This document shows positions 44,413-55,900 of a stretch of 64,000 nucleotides of DNA, in pieces. The notes beneath the pieces are model-generated. The model was not told the DNA's origin. It was given only the letters and a program-made list of their open reading frames with translations, and searched no databases. Each line of letters opens with the position of its first letter. Position 1 is the stretch's first letter. This DNA comes from Branchiostoma belcheri (taxonomy: Eukaryota > Chordata > Leptocardii > Amphioxiformes > Branchiostomatidae): NCBI RefSeq assembly GCF_001625305.1, contig NW_017804254.1, forward strand, positions 1,871,338 to 1,935,337, given 5' to 3'. The translations under genes were made by a program, and so were the position numbers.

Positions 44413-45839
44413 CAAGAAAGAGCCATGTAAACTCTAAATAACATGTTTATTAACAAAAATACCAATGCTAACATGCAATGAAAAAGTTTTTTTTTTCTAT
44501 CCAAAAGTTTTCTTTTCACATATTCTATACTAGTATTCACACAAATATATACCATGTTATGATTAGTATTACATATACAACAATAACAACTGTTAACAAA
44601 TTTTCTACTTTTTTTTTCAATAGTTCATCACATACGGTGTACTGTATAAATGATGAAGTCAATTGATGTAACACCATTCACCTTGCTCCTTTTTACTAAC
44701 TACTGTTGATTTTAACTTCAACAAGTTCAAATTTCATGAACATAATATATGTTCACTTCACTACGGCAATAACAGAACTACTTAACTGAGATCTATAAAT
44801 TAACTAAAACAACAAAGAGCATTTTGAATGGAAATAATAAAAGTACAACCGGTAGAAGAAAATACCAACTTGGGCCTAAGATAATGAATACTACAGCAAG
44901 ACCTTGAAAAACTATTTTACCAGAATGACAACATGCTTACACGTCACAAACTTACACTATTCACTTTCTCTTCATATTAAACTCTCCACTAGCCACCAAG
45001 TCATCAACATGGAAAGCAGATTGAAACATTCTAAGTTAACAGTCATCATAAGTTGTGCAACTAAAATAATCCAACAAATTAGGGAAAAGGCCTCCATCTT
45101 TAAACTCTAATGAATATTTGACAGCAAAAAAATCTCGAACTCTAAATTGTGAAACTTTATAAGTTTTGCAGTAATACTGGTCTGAAGAGTAAATGCACAA
45201 TATGATGTACTATCTTACCCTGACAAGATTACTACTTGCAAAATGCAATATGAAAGTCGCAAAGGAATTACTTATGCACCACAACAAATTGGTGTGAGAT
45301 GTACAAATTGTTCTGATCTAATACTGCTTAGTACTAGCTGGGACACTAACAAACTGCTTAAACTTGGGAATATTCTATAGTCCCAACTAAAAAAAATAGG
45401 GGATAATACATACAGTAACAAGGTACCCTCATAAAAAGGGACAAAAACAATGTGTGACAATCTGTCTTCATGTCCATGTAGATATACTGTCAGGTACATG
45501 TACATGTAGATGTACCATACATTACTCAAAATTAACGTGGTCATTACTCTAGTATTAAGAAAACACAACTTGTCTACAAAATCAAAGATAATTTTTGCTA
45601 TTGAACTATTAGAGTAACACATATTTAGTAAAATAATTATAGTTTGGTAGAGGTAATGTTCAGATCACAGAACTGAGATTATATACTTTCTTTTACTTAT
45701 GCTCAAATGTCTTGGACTGAAAATTAAGTGATCTGGTCTAAAGAATGAACTGTATCTGTTTCAACAAGTAAGTTACTACATAAAGGCCTGAGAAGTAACA
45801 CACATTTTGTTTGTTTGTTTGTTTGTTTGTTACAGTTGC
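44413..45839. other. 3' flank of the BTB gene; AT-rich
   Basis: This lies downstream of the BTB gene on the minus strand and probably contains its 3' untranslated region. A GTTT run ('tttgtttgtttgtttg') is at 45807-45830, immediately after the stop codon. No other coding feature was recognised. Confidence 0.4.
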
Positions 45840-48800
45840 CTATTTTGCTGTGTGTTTACCATGTCTGTACAGGTGAAGCTCCAACAAGCCCCTGTCCTGG
45901 AATACTTTTCCACAGACCTGACAATGGAACGCTTTCTGTGCTTTCCTCAGTTCGACATGATTCGCAAACATGTGGCGGAGATACTCCACCCTCACGCTGA
46001 ACTTGAACGATCCCGCGCACTCCCCACAGGTCAGGTTCCTCCAGACAACCTTGTGAGCAGATGTCTGATGCGACCATAGAGATAACCTGTCCCTGAATTC
46101 TCTCCCTGCTGACCTTCCGCTGACGTTTCCCTTCTTTACTTCACACAGGGTACACGACCATTTCTCGTTTGGCTTTACGACTGACATGTACAAAGACTTG
46201 ATCAGAGGCAGATCCGATTCGATGCTAAGACAAGGGTTGTTGCGTAGTTCGGCGGGCCGGTGCCAGCGCCAGTGTTTCTCCATGTGGGCCTTGGGTTGGT
46301 CGGTGTCCTCCCAACAGATCTTACAGCGGTACAGCACGGCACCCTGGCACGCCTGGCGGTGGGCCCTAAGGCTGCTGTCAGAGGAGAAAAGCTTCAGACA
46401 CGTCTGGCAGCAGTGCGACTTAGCAGCCTTGCTGAGCTGTTGGCAGTATGCCTCCTCAAAAGCCTGGAGAAAAATTGCCTTTCTTTTACTTTCTACTACA
46501 AAACTATTTTCCCACTTCTTAGACAGGGTTCTCAACTAGAGTCAGGTTTTGGATGAAAAATACGAGACTGAAACGGGAAGTAATTTTTGAGGGGGAAGAA
46601 TGACTGTGAATTAGAATCAGTGACTTGCAATTTAAAAAAAAAACGTCTTGCAAAAGGCATGCTTCCACAGCTAGCAGCTATGTGATTTACATAAACACAA
46701 GTCAAACAGGCATTACTATCATCATTACCGGTAGTCAGCTTTTCTACATTTCATCTACTGTTTAAGTAGACCGTAGTTGTCTCCAAAAACTGGAAAGTCT
46801 CCTGATTCATCAAATCGTCTTCGTAAAATTTCACTTGAAGTCCAGTCCAAGACTTCAGATGTCCTGAGGTGCCTTACACATCCCTTTTCACAATGTCAGG
46901 GATGGGCAATCTGAAGTGAAAGAATATCAACATGCAGTCACTTCACACACTTCTTACCCTTACCTGTTTGCATTTGACCTCATGGTCCTGCATAGCCTTT
47001 CTCTGTGGGAAGCTGAGGCCACAGTTGTTGCAGTGATACTGTGCAGAGAACATGCTGGTTTCAGGAGAGCCAAAGTTCCTCCCACTCCGCTGCTGTGGAC
47101 TCCTGGTACCTCCCCACATGTCTGAGTCATCATCCTCCGGCTCCAGCTTTATAACTGTGTCTATGTTTGCTGAGATGGTGTTGCTACCTTTTGAGGTCCC
47201 CATGGCTGGGTCAACTCTCCTTAAAACAACCCGGGGTCTTTGTTTTGTGCTAGTGGCAGCGCTCGAATTTTTACTGGTCTTGCTCTGCTCCTCTCGTGCA
47301 CGAGTTGTGTTTTTGTGCTCTGTGGTGGGGTCCTTCCCAGTTTGTGCCTTGTTTGGTAGAGTGCCCTTCTTGCTGGGAACCAAAGTGCCTTTTCTCTGCC
47401 TTTTTGCTGTATTTGGACTGTCTTCACTTGCCCTTTTCTCTCTTGCCGCCCCGGGAGTAGTGTTTGCTTTTTCAGCACTGCTTGCTGCTTTGCTGGTACC
47501 AGCAGCTATGCTGGAGCCAGCTGCTTTGCTAGAGACAGCTGCTGACACACTTCTTCTATTTCTAGCTGCCTGAGAAGTCCCTGCTTTATGCACCTTCTTC
47601 ATCAGCTTGATCCTTAGGTTGCCCTTGGCAACGTTGCTCAAGATGTGGGGTTTCTTGGGACTGCTTCTGAGTGTTCGACCCATGTGCCTTGGGCTGCTTC
47701 TCAGTGTAGTAAGGACTGGACTACTGCCATCGCTGTAAGCTCTCCTTGTGAGACTGGTATTCTTCTTGTTACTTTTCTCCACAATATCTTTACTCCTGTC
47801 TTTCGCAGGCTTGGGATCTTTCTTACTTGGTTCTGCTGTAGTTTCTTCAGACCCCTTTTCAGATGTTACGGAGCTGGAAGTATCTGGTGTCTGGTCTGGA
47901 GACTTAGCACTAGCACCTTGCTTATTTGGAGTAGCCTCTTGCACAGTGGCTTTTTCTATGGGCTGGGCCTCTGTGCTACTGCTGGCTGCTGTTTTGTCAC
48001 TTACTGCCCCATTCCTGTTGTCAGAGGACTGTTTTTTACACCAGGGCCCATGGTTCTTCAAGGATAACATTGTTGGGAAAGGCAGTGTACACCTAGCACA
48101 CACCCACTTCTGTCGTTGTTGATGGCCTACCAGAACGGCAGACTTGGTGCACTGCTGCTTGTGGAGCTGTAGTTTGTGGGGAGTAGGAAAACTACTGGCA
48201 CACTGACTACAGCTGTACTGCTTACATGTGATCAGACTGCTGATGTCGACGGTTGATTTTTTAGCATTTAACACCAGAACCTCTTGGCTGTCTGATGCTT
48301 CTATGTTCTCTTCTTCCTCAAGGCTCTTGTCACTGCTGCTCCTGGGCTGTTGTTGTTGGGACGTTTTCTGCTGAGGGGCTCCACTGTTATCACCCTTCCC
48401 TCTTTGGCGAGGAGACGAGCGCGCTTCATTCGGCTTCTCAGAGTTTCCTCCTCTGTTTGTATTTCTGGAGCCTTGCGGGCTTTCAAACTCCTGGATGGAC
48501 TTCCAGCAGTCCCTGGTGTGGAAGTCCAGGGCGCGCTGACTCACAAACCTGAGCTGACACAGGCTGCACCTGTACTCCTGCAGGCGGCTGCATACCTTCA
48601 GATGCATCTGCAGAGTCTTGGCACTTATGAAGTACTGGGAGCACCTGGAGCAGCCGAACACTGGCCTCTGGTGACGAGAAGTTTCTGCAACCCTGTCCTG
48701 GCTGCAGCTGGGCCCTTCCCCCACCTCTGCCACACACACTGCCAGGTGCTGCTTCAAAACTTTGGCACTAAGGAAGTGTACTCCACACCTGTGACAGCTG

Positions 48801-51021
48801 CACAGCTGTGGATCCCTCCCAGGTGCAGCGTTGCTCGCATCTGCTGTTGTTACTGTGGCTCCATTGGATTTCCCTGTGTTCTTGAAGAACAAGCTCTCGA
48901 TTGGCTGCTTTTGCCCAAGGCTTGTGGAGGCCCCCTGCAGTTCTGTATGAGGACTGAAGGAGGCGTTGGTGTTCAGAAAAGGCAAGGGAAGATTCTGACT
49001 GACTCTTGGAAAGAGGGTGCTCACTGCGTTGGAAGTCAGGTTATCAGTAGTGGAAGGTAAAAAAAGTGAAGATGGTGCCGCAGTTTGTAAGTTTCCTTCT
49101 CCTTCCAGTACCTGTATAGCAACAAAGCAAAATATGACACAAGTTATTGTCACAACTAAACTGAACTAAGCATTGGAGGTACATACTAATGATATAAACA
49201 ATTGTGATCATTTATATACCATAACCCTAACAATCATTGCTTTCGTCAAGAAAGCTTTCAGAAATGCTTGTGGTTACTTAACATCAAGTAAACTAGCCCT
49301 ATAATTTCTCTAAGTTCTCTCTAACGATACCTTGTCGACAGCTCCCTTAGCCTTGAGGTAGTCTGTGAGCCACTCGACCACAGGGTGGAGCCGTAGGGCC
49401 TGAGCAGTGGCCAGAAGGTCTTCATCACTACAGCTCTCACTGGACACGGTCAGTTCTGTGGATAAAGGAAAACATTCAAACATACAAATGTAGGCATATA
49501 TGTATTTGCTGTGGTATGGTAGGGACAAAATAGAATAAATGGTAGAAACAATTCACGAATGACTGAGAACAGAGGACATCTGCTGTTCTTTAGCCCAGTT
49601 AACTCTTCATCTTTGCATAACATAATTTTTTTTTATTAATACACATGTAAACCACCTCAGCTATCATCAAATAGGACAGTTTTGGTCTAGGTGAGAGAAC
49701 AACTTCTTTGTGTTGGATCAAATGTTTAAAATTTAAACATGTAACTACCAACACAGATGACCTCTTATCTAATATTAGATTCTAATTCATTTTTTTTTTA
49801 AATTATGTGTCATGTCTGTACTTTTGTGGGCCAGCTGTTACCAGCTTACTTCTGCCCAGTCTGCTGACCCTTGTAATGATCTGTTTCTTTGCCAATAAAT
49901 ACAAACTTCATTACCAATAAATAACTGCAAAACGCACACTAAGGCCCATGCTTCATGTCAAGGAAAGGCATAATATGTACATTGCCAGTATGTATATATG
50001 TACCTCTGTTTTGTTTTGTGTCCATTGTATCCGCAGATAGAAGATTTTAACTATTGACAAAGAAAACTTTTAATGTGTCGACGTACTTATACTGTTATGA
50101 TGATCGCAATGGGATGTAATATGATATCTTTTTAATTGTTAAATGTTATCAATTCTTCTTAGTGTTTTCCAAATTTTAAAATGTAAGATCAACACAATTC
50201 AGTTCAATGCAAATGCATGTGTGTACTGCAAGGTTGGTTGAATGAATAAAGTTTAAAGTTTATATCTCCTCTTATATACATGTACATGATCTTTATTGCA
50301 AATCAGAGCTCCGGTCCTTGGAAACATCTTACATGTGACAACACTGTCAATGTAGTTGTTAGTACCTGAAGTGTACATGTAGTCCAGGAGTGCTGAGAAG
50401 GCAGCAGGATGGAGGAAGTCCACACGGACGATCGGGTCATCTCCCAGGCACTGGAACAGCGGAGTCCGGCAGGCCAGGACAGCACGGTGACAGCTGCAAG
50501 TTAATACACAGCACATTACTGTTATTCTAGCGATACAGCACAATAACACATTTGCACAGTAAGGCTGACCAGCAAAAAAACTCTTTTTCATTGTGAGAAC
50601 CACAAAAGACTCACAAAACACAGACTTTGTTTCCAACACAAGAAATTGAACATATCCAAAACTGTACATCCCCAGTCTTCATCAAGTAAATCCAATTTCT
50701 TGTGTTGGAAATTACAGATTGAACTTGCTTCATAATGACTTCTTACGAGTGAGCATTTTAAGATAAAATGTAAAGATTTACACACTCATCCATAGATTTT
50801 ATTGCGGATTTGAAAAGAAAAGGTTACAATGAATAGTGTGCATCTTCATTCCTGAAGTCTGACCTGAAGCTTTTGTCCTGTACTTTGACCGTGAGGTCGC
50901 AGTACCGCCCAGTCTGCCGGAGGGCGTCGAGGCACTGTGCCAGCTGGGCATGCTGCTCGGGGAAGTTCAGCTTCATGCCTGTCTCTAGTCCCCCAACAGG
51001 CTGCCCTGGACTCAGTGCCAT
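45840..51021 (-). CDS. BTB/POZ zinc-finger protein with C2HC and C2H2 fingers
   Basis: Five minus-strand exons: 51021-50864, 50493-50366, 49455-49331, 49111-46964 and 46463-45840, in phase throughout, 3183 bases, 1060 codons plus stop. The start is the ATG at 51021 (MALSPGQP). Residues about 35-130 form a BTB domain: GRYCDLTVKVQDKSF, CHRAVLACRTPLF, then FLHPAAFSALLDYMY. The large fourth exon holds six fingers of the form C-x2-C-x12-H-x3/4-C, for example CSRC...LQMHLKVC and CNNC...MQDHEVKC, separated by long serine/lysine-rich linkers. The last exon adds C2H2-like units including CKICWEDTDQPKAHMEKHW and CQVC-x12-HLYRH. Likely a nuclear DNA-binding regulator that dimerises through BTB. The final zinc ligand is Cys rather than His in the six central fingers. 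Closest vertebrate counterpart not identified. Confidence 0.85.
46965..49110 (-). other. Large C2HC finger exon of the BTB gene
   Basis: A single exon of 2148 bases, phase 0 at both ends, carries all six C2HC fingers. Its equivalent in the neighbouring zinc-finger gene is the 42866-42381 exon, which has no fingers. Between the third and fourth and the fifth and sixth fingers the linkers are hundreds of residues of low-complexity sequence rich in S, T, K and A. Confidence 0.7.
49456..50365. other. BTB gene intron 2
   Basis: No exon candidate. The plus-strand phrase 'ggttggttgaatgaataaag' plus 'tttaaagttt' near 50231-50260 resembles the 3' tail of a non-LTR element. Confidence 0.4.
50583..50745. 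mobile_element. Third copy of the ETS-intron foldback family, in BTB intron 1
   Basis: 'aaactgtacatccccagtct' and 'ccaatttcttgtgttgg...ttgaacttgcttcataatgac' match arms of the 28576-29013 element. 'ccaacacaagaaattgaaca' on the left mirrors 'tccaatttcttgtgttgg', so a partial foldback is retained. Confidence 0.6.
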
Positions 51022-52908
51022 CTTCAAGGATCAAGAAGATATGTAGATCCTAAACCAAAGGATACACTGTGAGCATCTGTATGTGGTTCGACCTAGTCAC
51101 ACAAATTATAATATCTCAATCAAAAGTATTTCTCACCCAACTTCTTTCGTCCTTTAATTTTGTATGTAACTTTGAACTTTAAGCAAGTTTCTAGCATTCT
51201 GTGCTCAACCCCTGTCAAACACCCGAAAAGGCTACAAATTATGACGGCATTTTACAGCAAGGACCTTGCCTTGTTTATCATAAATATTTTTCCACCACGG
51301 TCAACAGAGAACCTTAAAAACAACTCTGCGCCTTGTTTATACACGCTACGTGACTATGCGTTATATAATATAGTGCGCAGAGATATATTTGACGACATGG
51401 AATCCACGCAAAACTATAAAACTATGAAGTTACAAAATGAAGTTAAAATGCCCCCCTCCCCACTCAAACAACGCACCCGCCCATCGCAAGGCGGCTCCCG
51501 CCAGACAAAGACACTCCACGCCAACTCGCAAAAACTGAGAAACTGACGGCATTTTCAGCTAATTTAAAGGGTTAAGCATAAAGTAACAATTACCTGGGCT
51601 CCCTACAGCTCAAATTTCAAGCGATAAATTGCAAATATTTCTTACTTTTTCTCCAAAATCGGTCGTCGCGTCTTATTTGGTCGGCATCCTGTCTGTCAAG
51701 ATACGAATACATTTTTGAGAGGAGCGCATCCAGTCAACAAGAACAAAAAAAAAGGTATCAATTCATTTTGATGTTTCATGATAAAGGACAGCACTTTATT
51801 AAGCAATGTACCCACCAATATAAAAAAGAAGTTATTTATGTTGCAAAATTAACCGTTGACAAGCAATAATAGTACAAATTGAACGCACTTTGCTACATTA
51901 GCATGCTATGTTTGCAAGATAGACTGGTTAGAAGCGGCCTCTACCGGATAAAGTAAAAATTGAACAGTCGTCATCATCATCATCTACAAGTTTCTGCATC
52001 TTCAGTCACAGCAATGGTAATGACTATAAATGAGTGGGAGGAACGTCATGCAGTTGCAATAAGACATTCTTCAATTTGTTCCACAAATTTGACACAATAT
52101 TTGGTGCTTCCGTCCGAATTAAAAGGAGATATCCAGTTAGGGAGAAAAAGGGAGTTTCGAGGCAGGCGAGGAACAAGAAGTTATTGTTTTTTTTTTGTTA
52201 CGCTAACATAAGCATGATCGTACCCATCGGTTCAAGGAACAAGAAAAAAAAACTGTATATTTGCCAGGCATTTAAAACTGTTGGTGCACTGAGCGAAACT
52301 GATGCGGAAACGATTCTCTTCCAAGAAAACGGTCACCTACAAAGATCAGCAAACATCATTCCAGCGAAATATCAAACAATACAATACGGTCAATGTGTGT
52401 AGCAAGAACAACTAAACGGATTGTCAAAAGCAAACAAATGACTTATGTGTTAAATATATCTGCGTGGAACAGTATGCGACTTCTCTTTCTTGGAAGTTGG
52501 TGCAAGTTTCCGGCGTTTGTCAGGTGGCCCAGGTCGGTCACCTGACATTTCTGTTGCGTCATAGGTTGTAGCTCTCCGGAGGGAGGAAATGTAACAGCTG
52601 TCCCATATGAGAATCATTCTCAAAAGACAACAAAATAGCATTGGCATTGTAGATAATTGTACAAATCAAAATTTTTCTGCCTCTTAAACGTACAGCATTT
52701 TCAAACTTTGTACTGAAGTTTTTAAAATGAGCTAAATTCCACAAATAGGAATAAGTTGTGGGGAGGTTGTTGTAACAGCTTCAGAAGAGTTTTCATGGCG
52801 GAGGGGACGGGACTTGGTGGAATGGATCCCCGGGGCTAGTCGGCCTGACAGCCGTAAGCAGACGCGAACAACTACCGTCAACACACCCGGCAGGGCCGGT
52901 AGGCCGCC
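51022..52908. other. Divergent intergenic region between the BTB gene and MYRF
   Basis: About 1.9 kb separates the start codons of two genes pointing away from each other. 5' untranslated exons and promoters of both must lie here. 52790-52908 is GC-rich ('ggaggggacgggacttgg', 'cacacccggcagggccgg') and directly precedes the MYRF start, fitting a CpG-type promoter or leader. No TATA box stands out. Confidence 0.5.
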
Positions 52909-55900
52909 ATGGACGTCCTGGGAGACGATCAGGCCATACAGGCCATCCTAGGTGAGTCAAAATCGTCTGAAATCAATCGTCTTCTAGGACGTTTTACTTG
53001 AGTCGAATATGGCGATTGGTAAACAATATGGTGTCCTTCCAGTATGTCACCGATGCAAGACGGTACTTTAGTCGTCAGATAAGATAATTACGACGCTTCC
53101 GTCAACCCTAATATTGGTTATATACTTCATACAGGCCATAATTGGTATATTCTGAGAAAAAATTAGTATTGTAAGAACCCCAGAATTGCATTAATTTGAG
53201 AAGGGAAGTTGGACAAACGAACTTCGCGGTTACTAGTAGTTGGTCACTGCGCATCTTTCCCGGCAGCCTCGCGACATTATGCACAGTTTAAACGGTAGGA
53301 GGTGACTCGGCGAGTAATTATCAAGTCAGTGTTAATGTGAGGTTATTTCCTGTGGTTGTCGGACACCGCAGATGGTTCCTTTGAAGAGAAGATTAACTTT
53401 CAAGGGCAGCAGAAGTGGGAAGGACTTTACCCCTCCCACTTCGCCGAGATTGTGTAAATAAATACAAAAGACTTTTCACTAGTGGTGTTTAGCGTTAGAG
53501 TGATAGTAGCTTATGAGTTCCTCGTTTTATGCACTACCTGCATAATTAGTGGAAAATCAAGGATTTTAGAGTATTTGTATTTATAATTTCTAGCATTATT
53601 TAGCCTTACTAAATTCCATTTCAAGTTGTGAGGGTGGAAAATAAACTCAGTATAAGGAACATGTATTTACTCACTTTGATGATGATGAACTGTGTTCTGC
53701 AGCTCAGTTTAGTTGCTGTTGACCAGTTTGTTAACTTGCCATACAAAGTACAAATTATACTAACAGGTAGTTAGACTGAGCAAGGAGGTTATAGCCTCTT
53801 TGGACTGACCAATTGTAAAAAAAATATTGAGAAGTTGAAGTGTAGCAAACAAGTGAATGGAATTTTTTGTTTGTGACAAGTCAAGAGTAATATTATAGAC
53901 ATTACCATCAATATTGTTGACTAGTAAATACATTGTAGTTATTGATTGCAAATAAAAGCTGGTGAATGAAAAGAAAATTGTAAAAGAGAATATCAAGCAA
54001 TCTCTGCTTTTGATGTCTTAAAATTTATTGAATTATTTGTTAGTAAATCATCCAACTACCATCCGATTTTTGTCTACCACTTGCTGTCAGTGACGTTGCT
54101 GTTTATCATTAGTTATCTAGATGATATTCATTCATTGGCATAACAAATCAACACCGGTGTGTATTCTCTGTATGTGAGTATGATGAAGAGTACATTTTCT
54201 GGATGTTTTCCCTTGAAAACCATGGCCATTCCGTGACCATGTAAACCTGGAAGAATCCTAATGCAGCAGAATCATGAAATATTCATGGTTTCATTTGTGC
54301 AAGAGTGCACTTGTAAAGTCTACCTGTAGCACACTAGCAGACATAAACACAGATCATATGTCCCTTGTGTAGAATAGACAGGAAGACAAGGTATGTAAAG
54401 CTCTTTTTTTGTCTCTCAAAACTGATTGTAGATCCAAGATCCCTATTGTCGTCTTTTTATTAGCTGGAGATTTTGGATGCTATGGTTATGCAGTCAACAA
54501 ATTTTACAAAATCAGAAGCATTCAGTGATTAACTCAATAGGATAAGAAAAGGCATTGAACTGAAGAATTTTACTTTTTAGCCGCAATACAAGTGAAGGGT
54601 TAGAAATGTGTCAGTATGAACCAAAACGCAAAAGATACATGTTACTTTGACTTCATTTATGGCAATCCAACATGATAGGAGTGTAGAAATACTATGTCAT
54701 ATATAGATAGATAGAGACCTGTTGTATTATTATTATGGTAAAATTGTCTCCTAATTCATATAATTCATTCTCTTGGAAAAAAATATCTGAGTAGATTGTT
54801 GTGTACACTTGTCAACATGTATTTGCAGCTCTGAATGTAATATTTCATCCATGACTTGAACATAATACTGAAGGTTTTCTTGGTTTACCACATCACACCA
54901 TTGTGTGACTGTGGTAAACCTTTCACTTTTAAGATGAGTCATACCTATGTGTATCAGTGCTATACCATTTGAGGAGAAGGTACAAACTATGATGTTACCA
55001 GGATACATTTCTAATTCATTCTCAGACTCCCCACTCAGGTCATTAGTAGTACTGTCTTTATCTTTAGCTAACAAGATTACAAATCCCTTTTGTTTTGAAT
55101 TTATTGATATCTGTCTGCATTTCACATGCGTGCATGTTAATGTCTGCATAAGAAGATGTCTATTCAGAGTAAAATATTGACCACTAAGAACAAACAGCCT
55201 TGTGTGGTCTTGGGATCAATTTTAAGAGGAATACTACTCTACTTTACTAGACTACTCTACTCTACTCAACACCCTACCTGAAAATTTTCTGTTACAAGGA
55301 ATGATGTTTATGAAATGTAAGTTTGTTTTTGAAAATTGTCGTAAAACTCATCGATTACTTTGTATTTGAAATCGTCTTTACCATATATTTTGTATTGGCA
55401 TGAAATTTTTTTTCCTTGGCAAAAGTATTTGACTCCAGGGTAAAAATTTATTTACTAAGTACAGCAGTCCATGTAGTGATGACAGCTTGGAAATAGTCAT
55501 TTCCTTGATGGCTTGCCACATGCTGGCTTCAGGAGATACACCCATTTAGCAAGAGATTGCAAAAGTTCTGGTTAGTTTTCTTTTCTATTGACTTTTTTAT
55601 GTATAATGTCAACATTTTCACCTTTTAAAACCTGCAGGTGGCTTTGCATGTTACGGGTATTATTACATTTTTGTCTGCTCTCGTTGTAATATCAATTTTG
55701 GATATGCATTGGTTATGTTACAAGTCAGTGTAATTTTGAGGGTGAAGCTCACACTATAAAATCTTACAGTATCAAATTCATGTTTTGCAAAGCTGATAAA
55801 TATTCTGATATACTGTATTGTGTATTTTTCAATGTCTTTCAAGACTTGAGCCAAATCGCTTTAAAGATCTAAGTTATCATCATCATCTTACAAACAAATA

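Noticed and set aside
47052-49060. Several plus-strand frames of 120-236 codons
   Set aside because: They are shadows of the large BTB-gene exon on the minus strand, which has zinc fingers and in-phase splice sites.
54751-55149. Minus-strand frame of 132 codons in MYRF intron 1
   Set aside because: No recognisable domain, no initiation context and no splice partners; probably a chance open frame, though a decayed retro-copy cannot be excluded.
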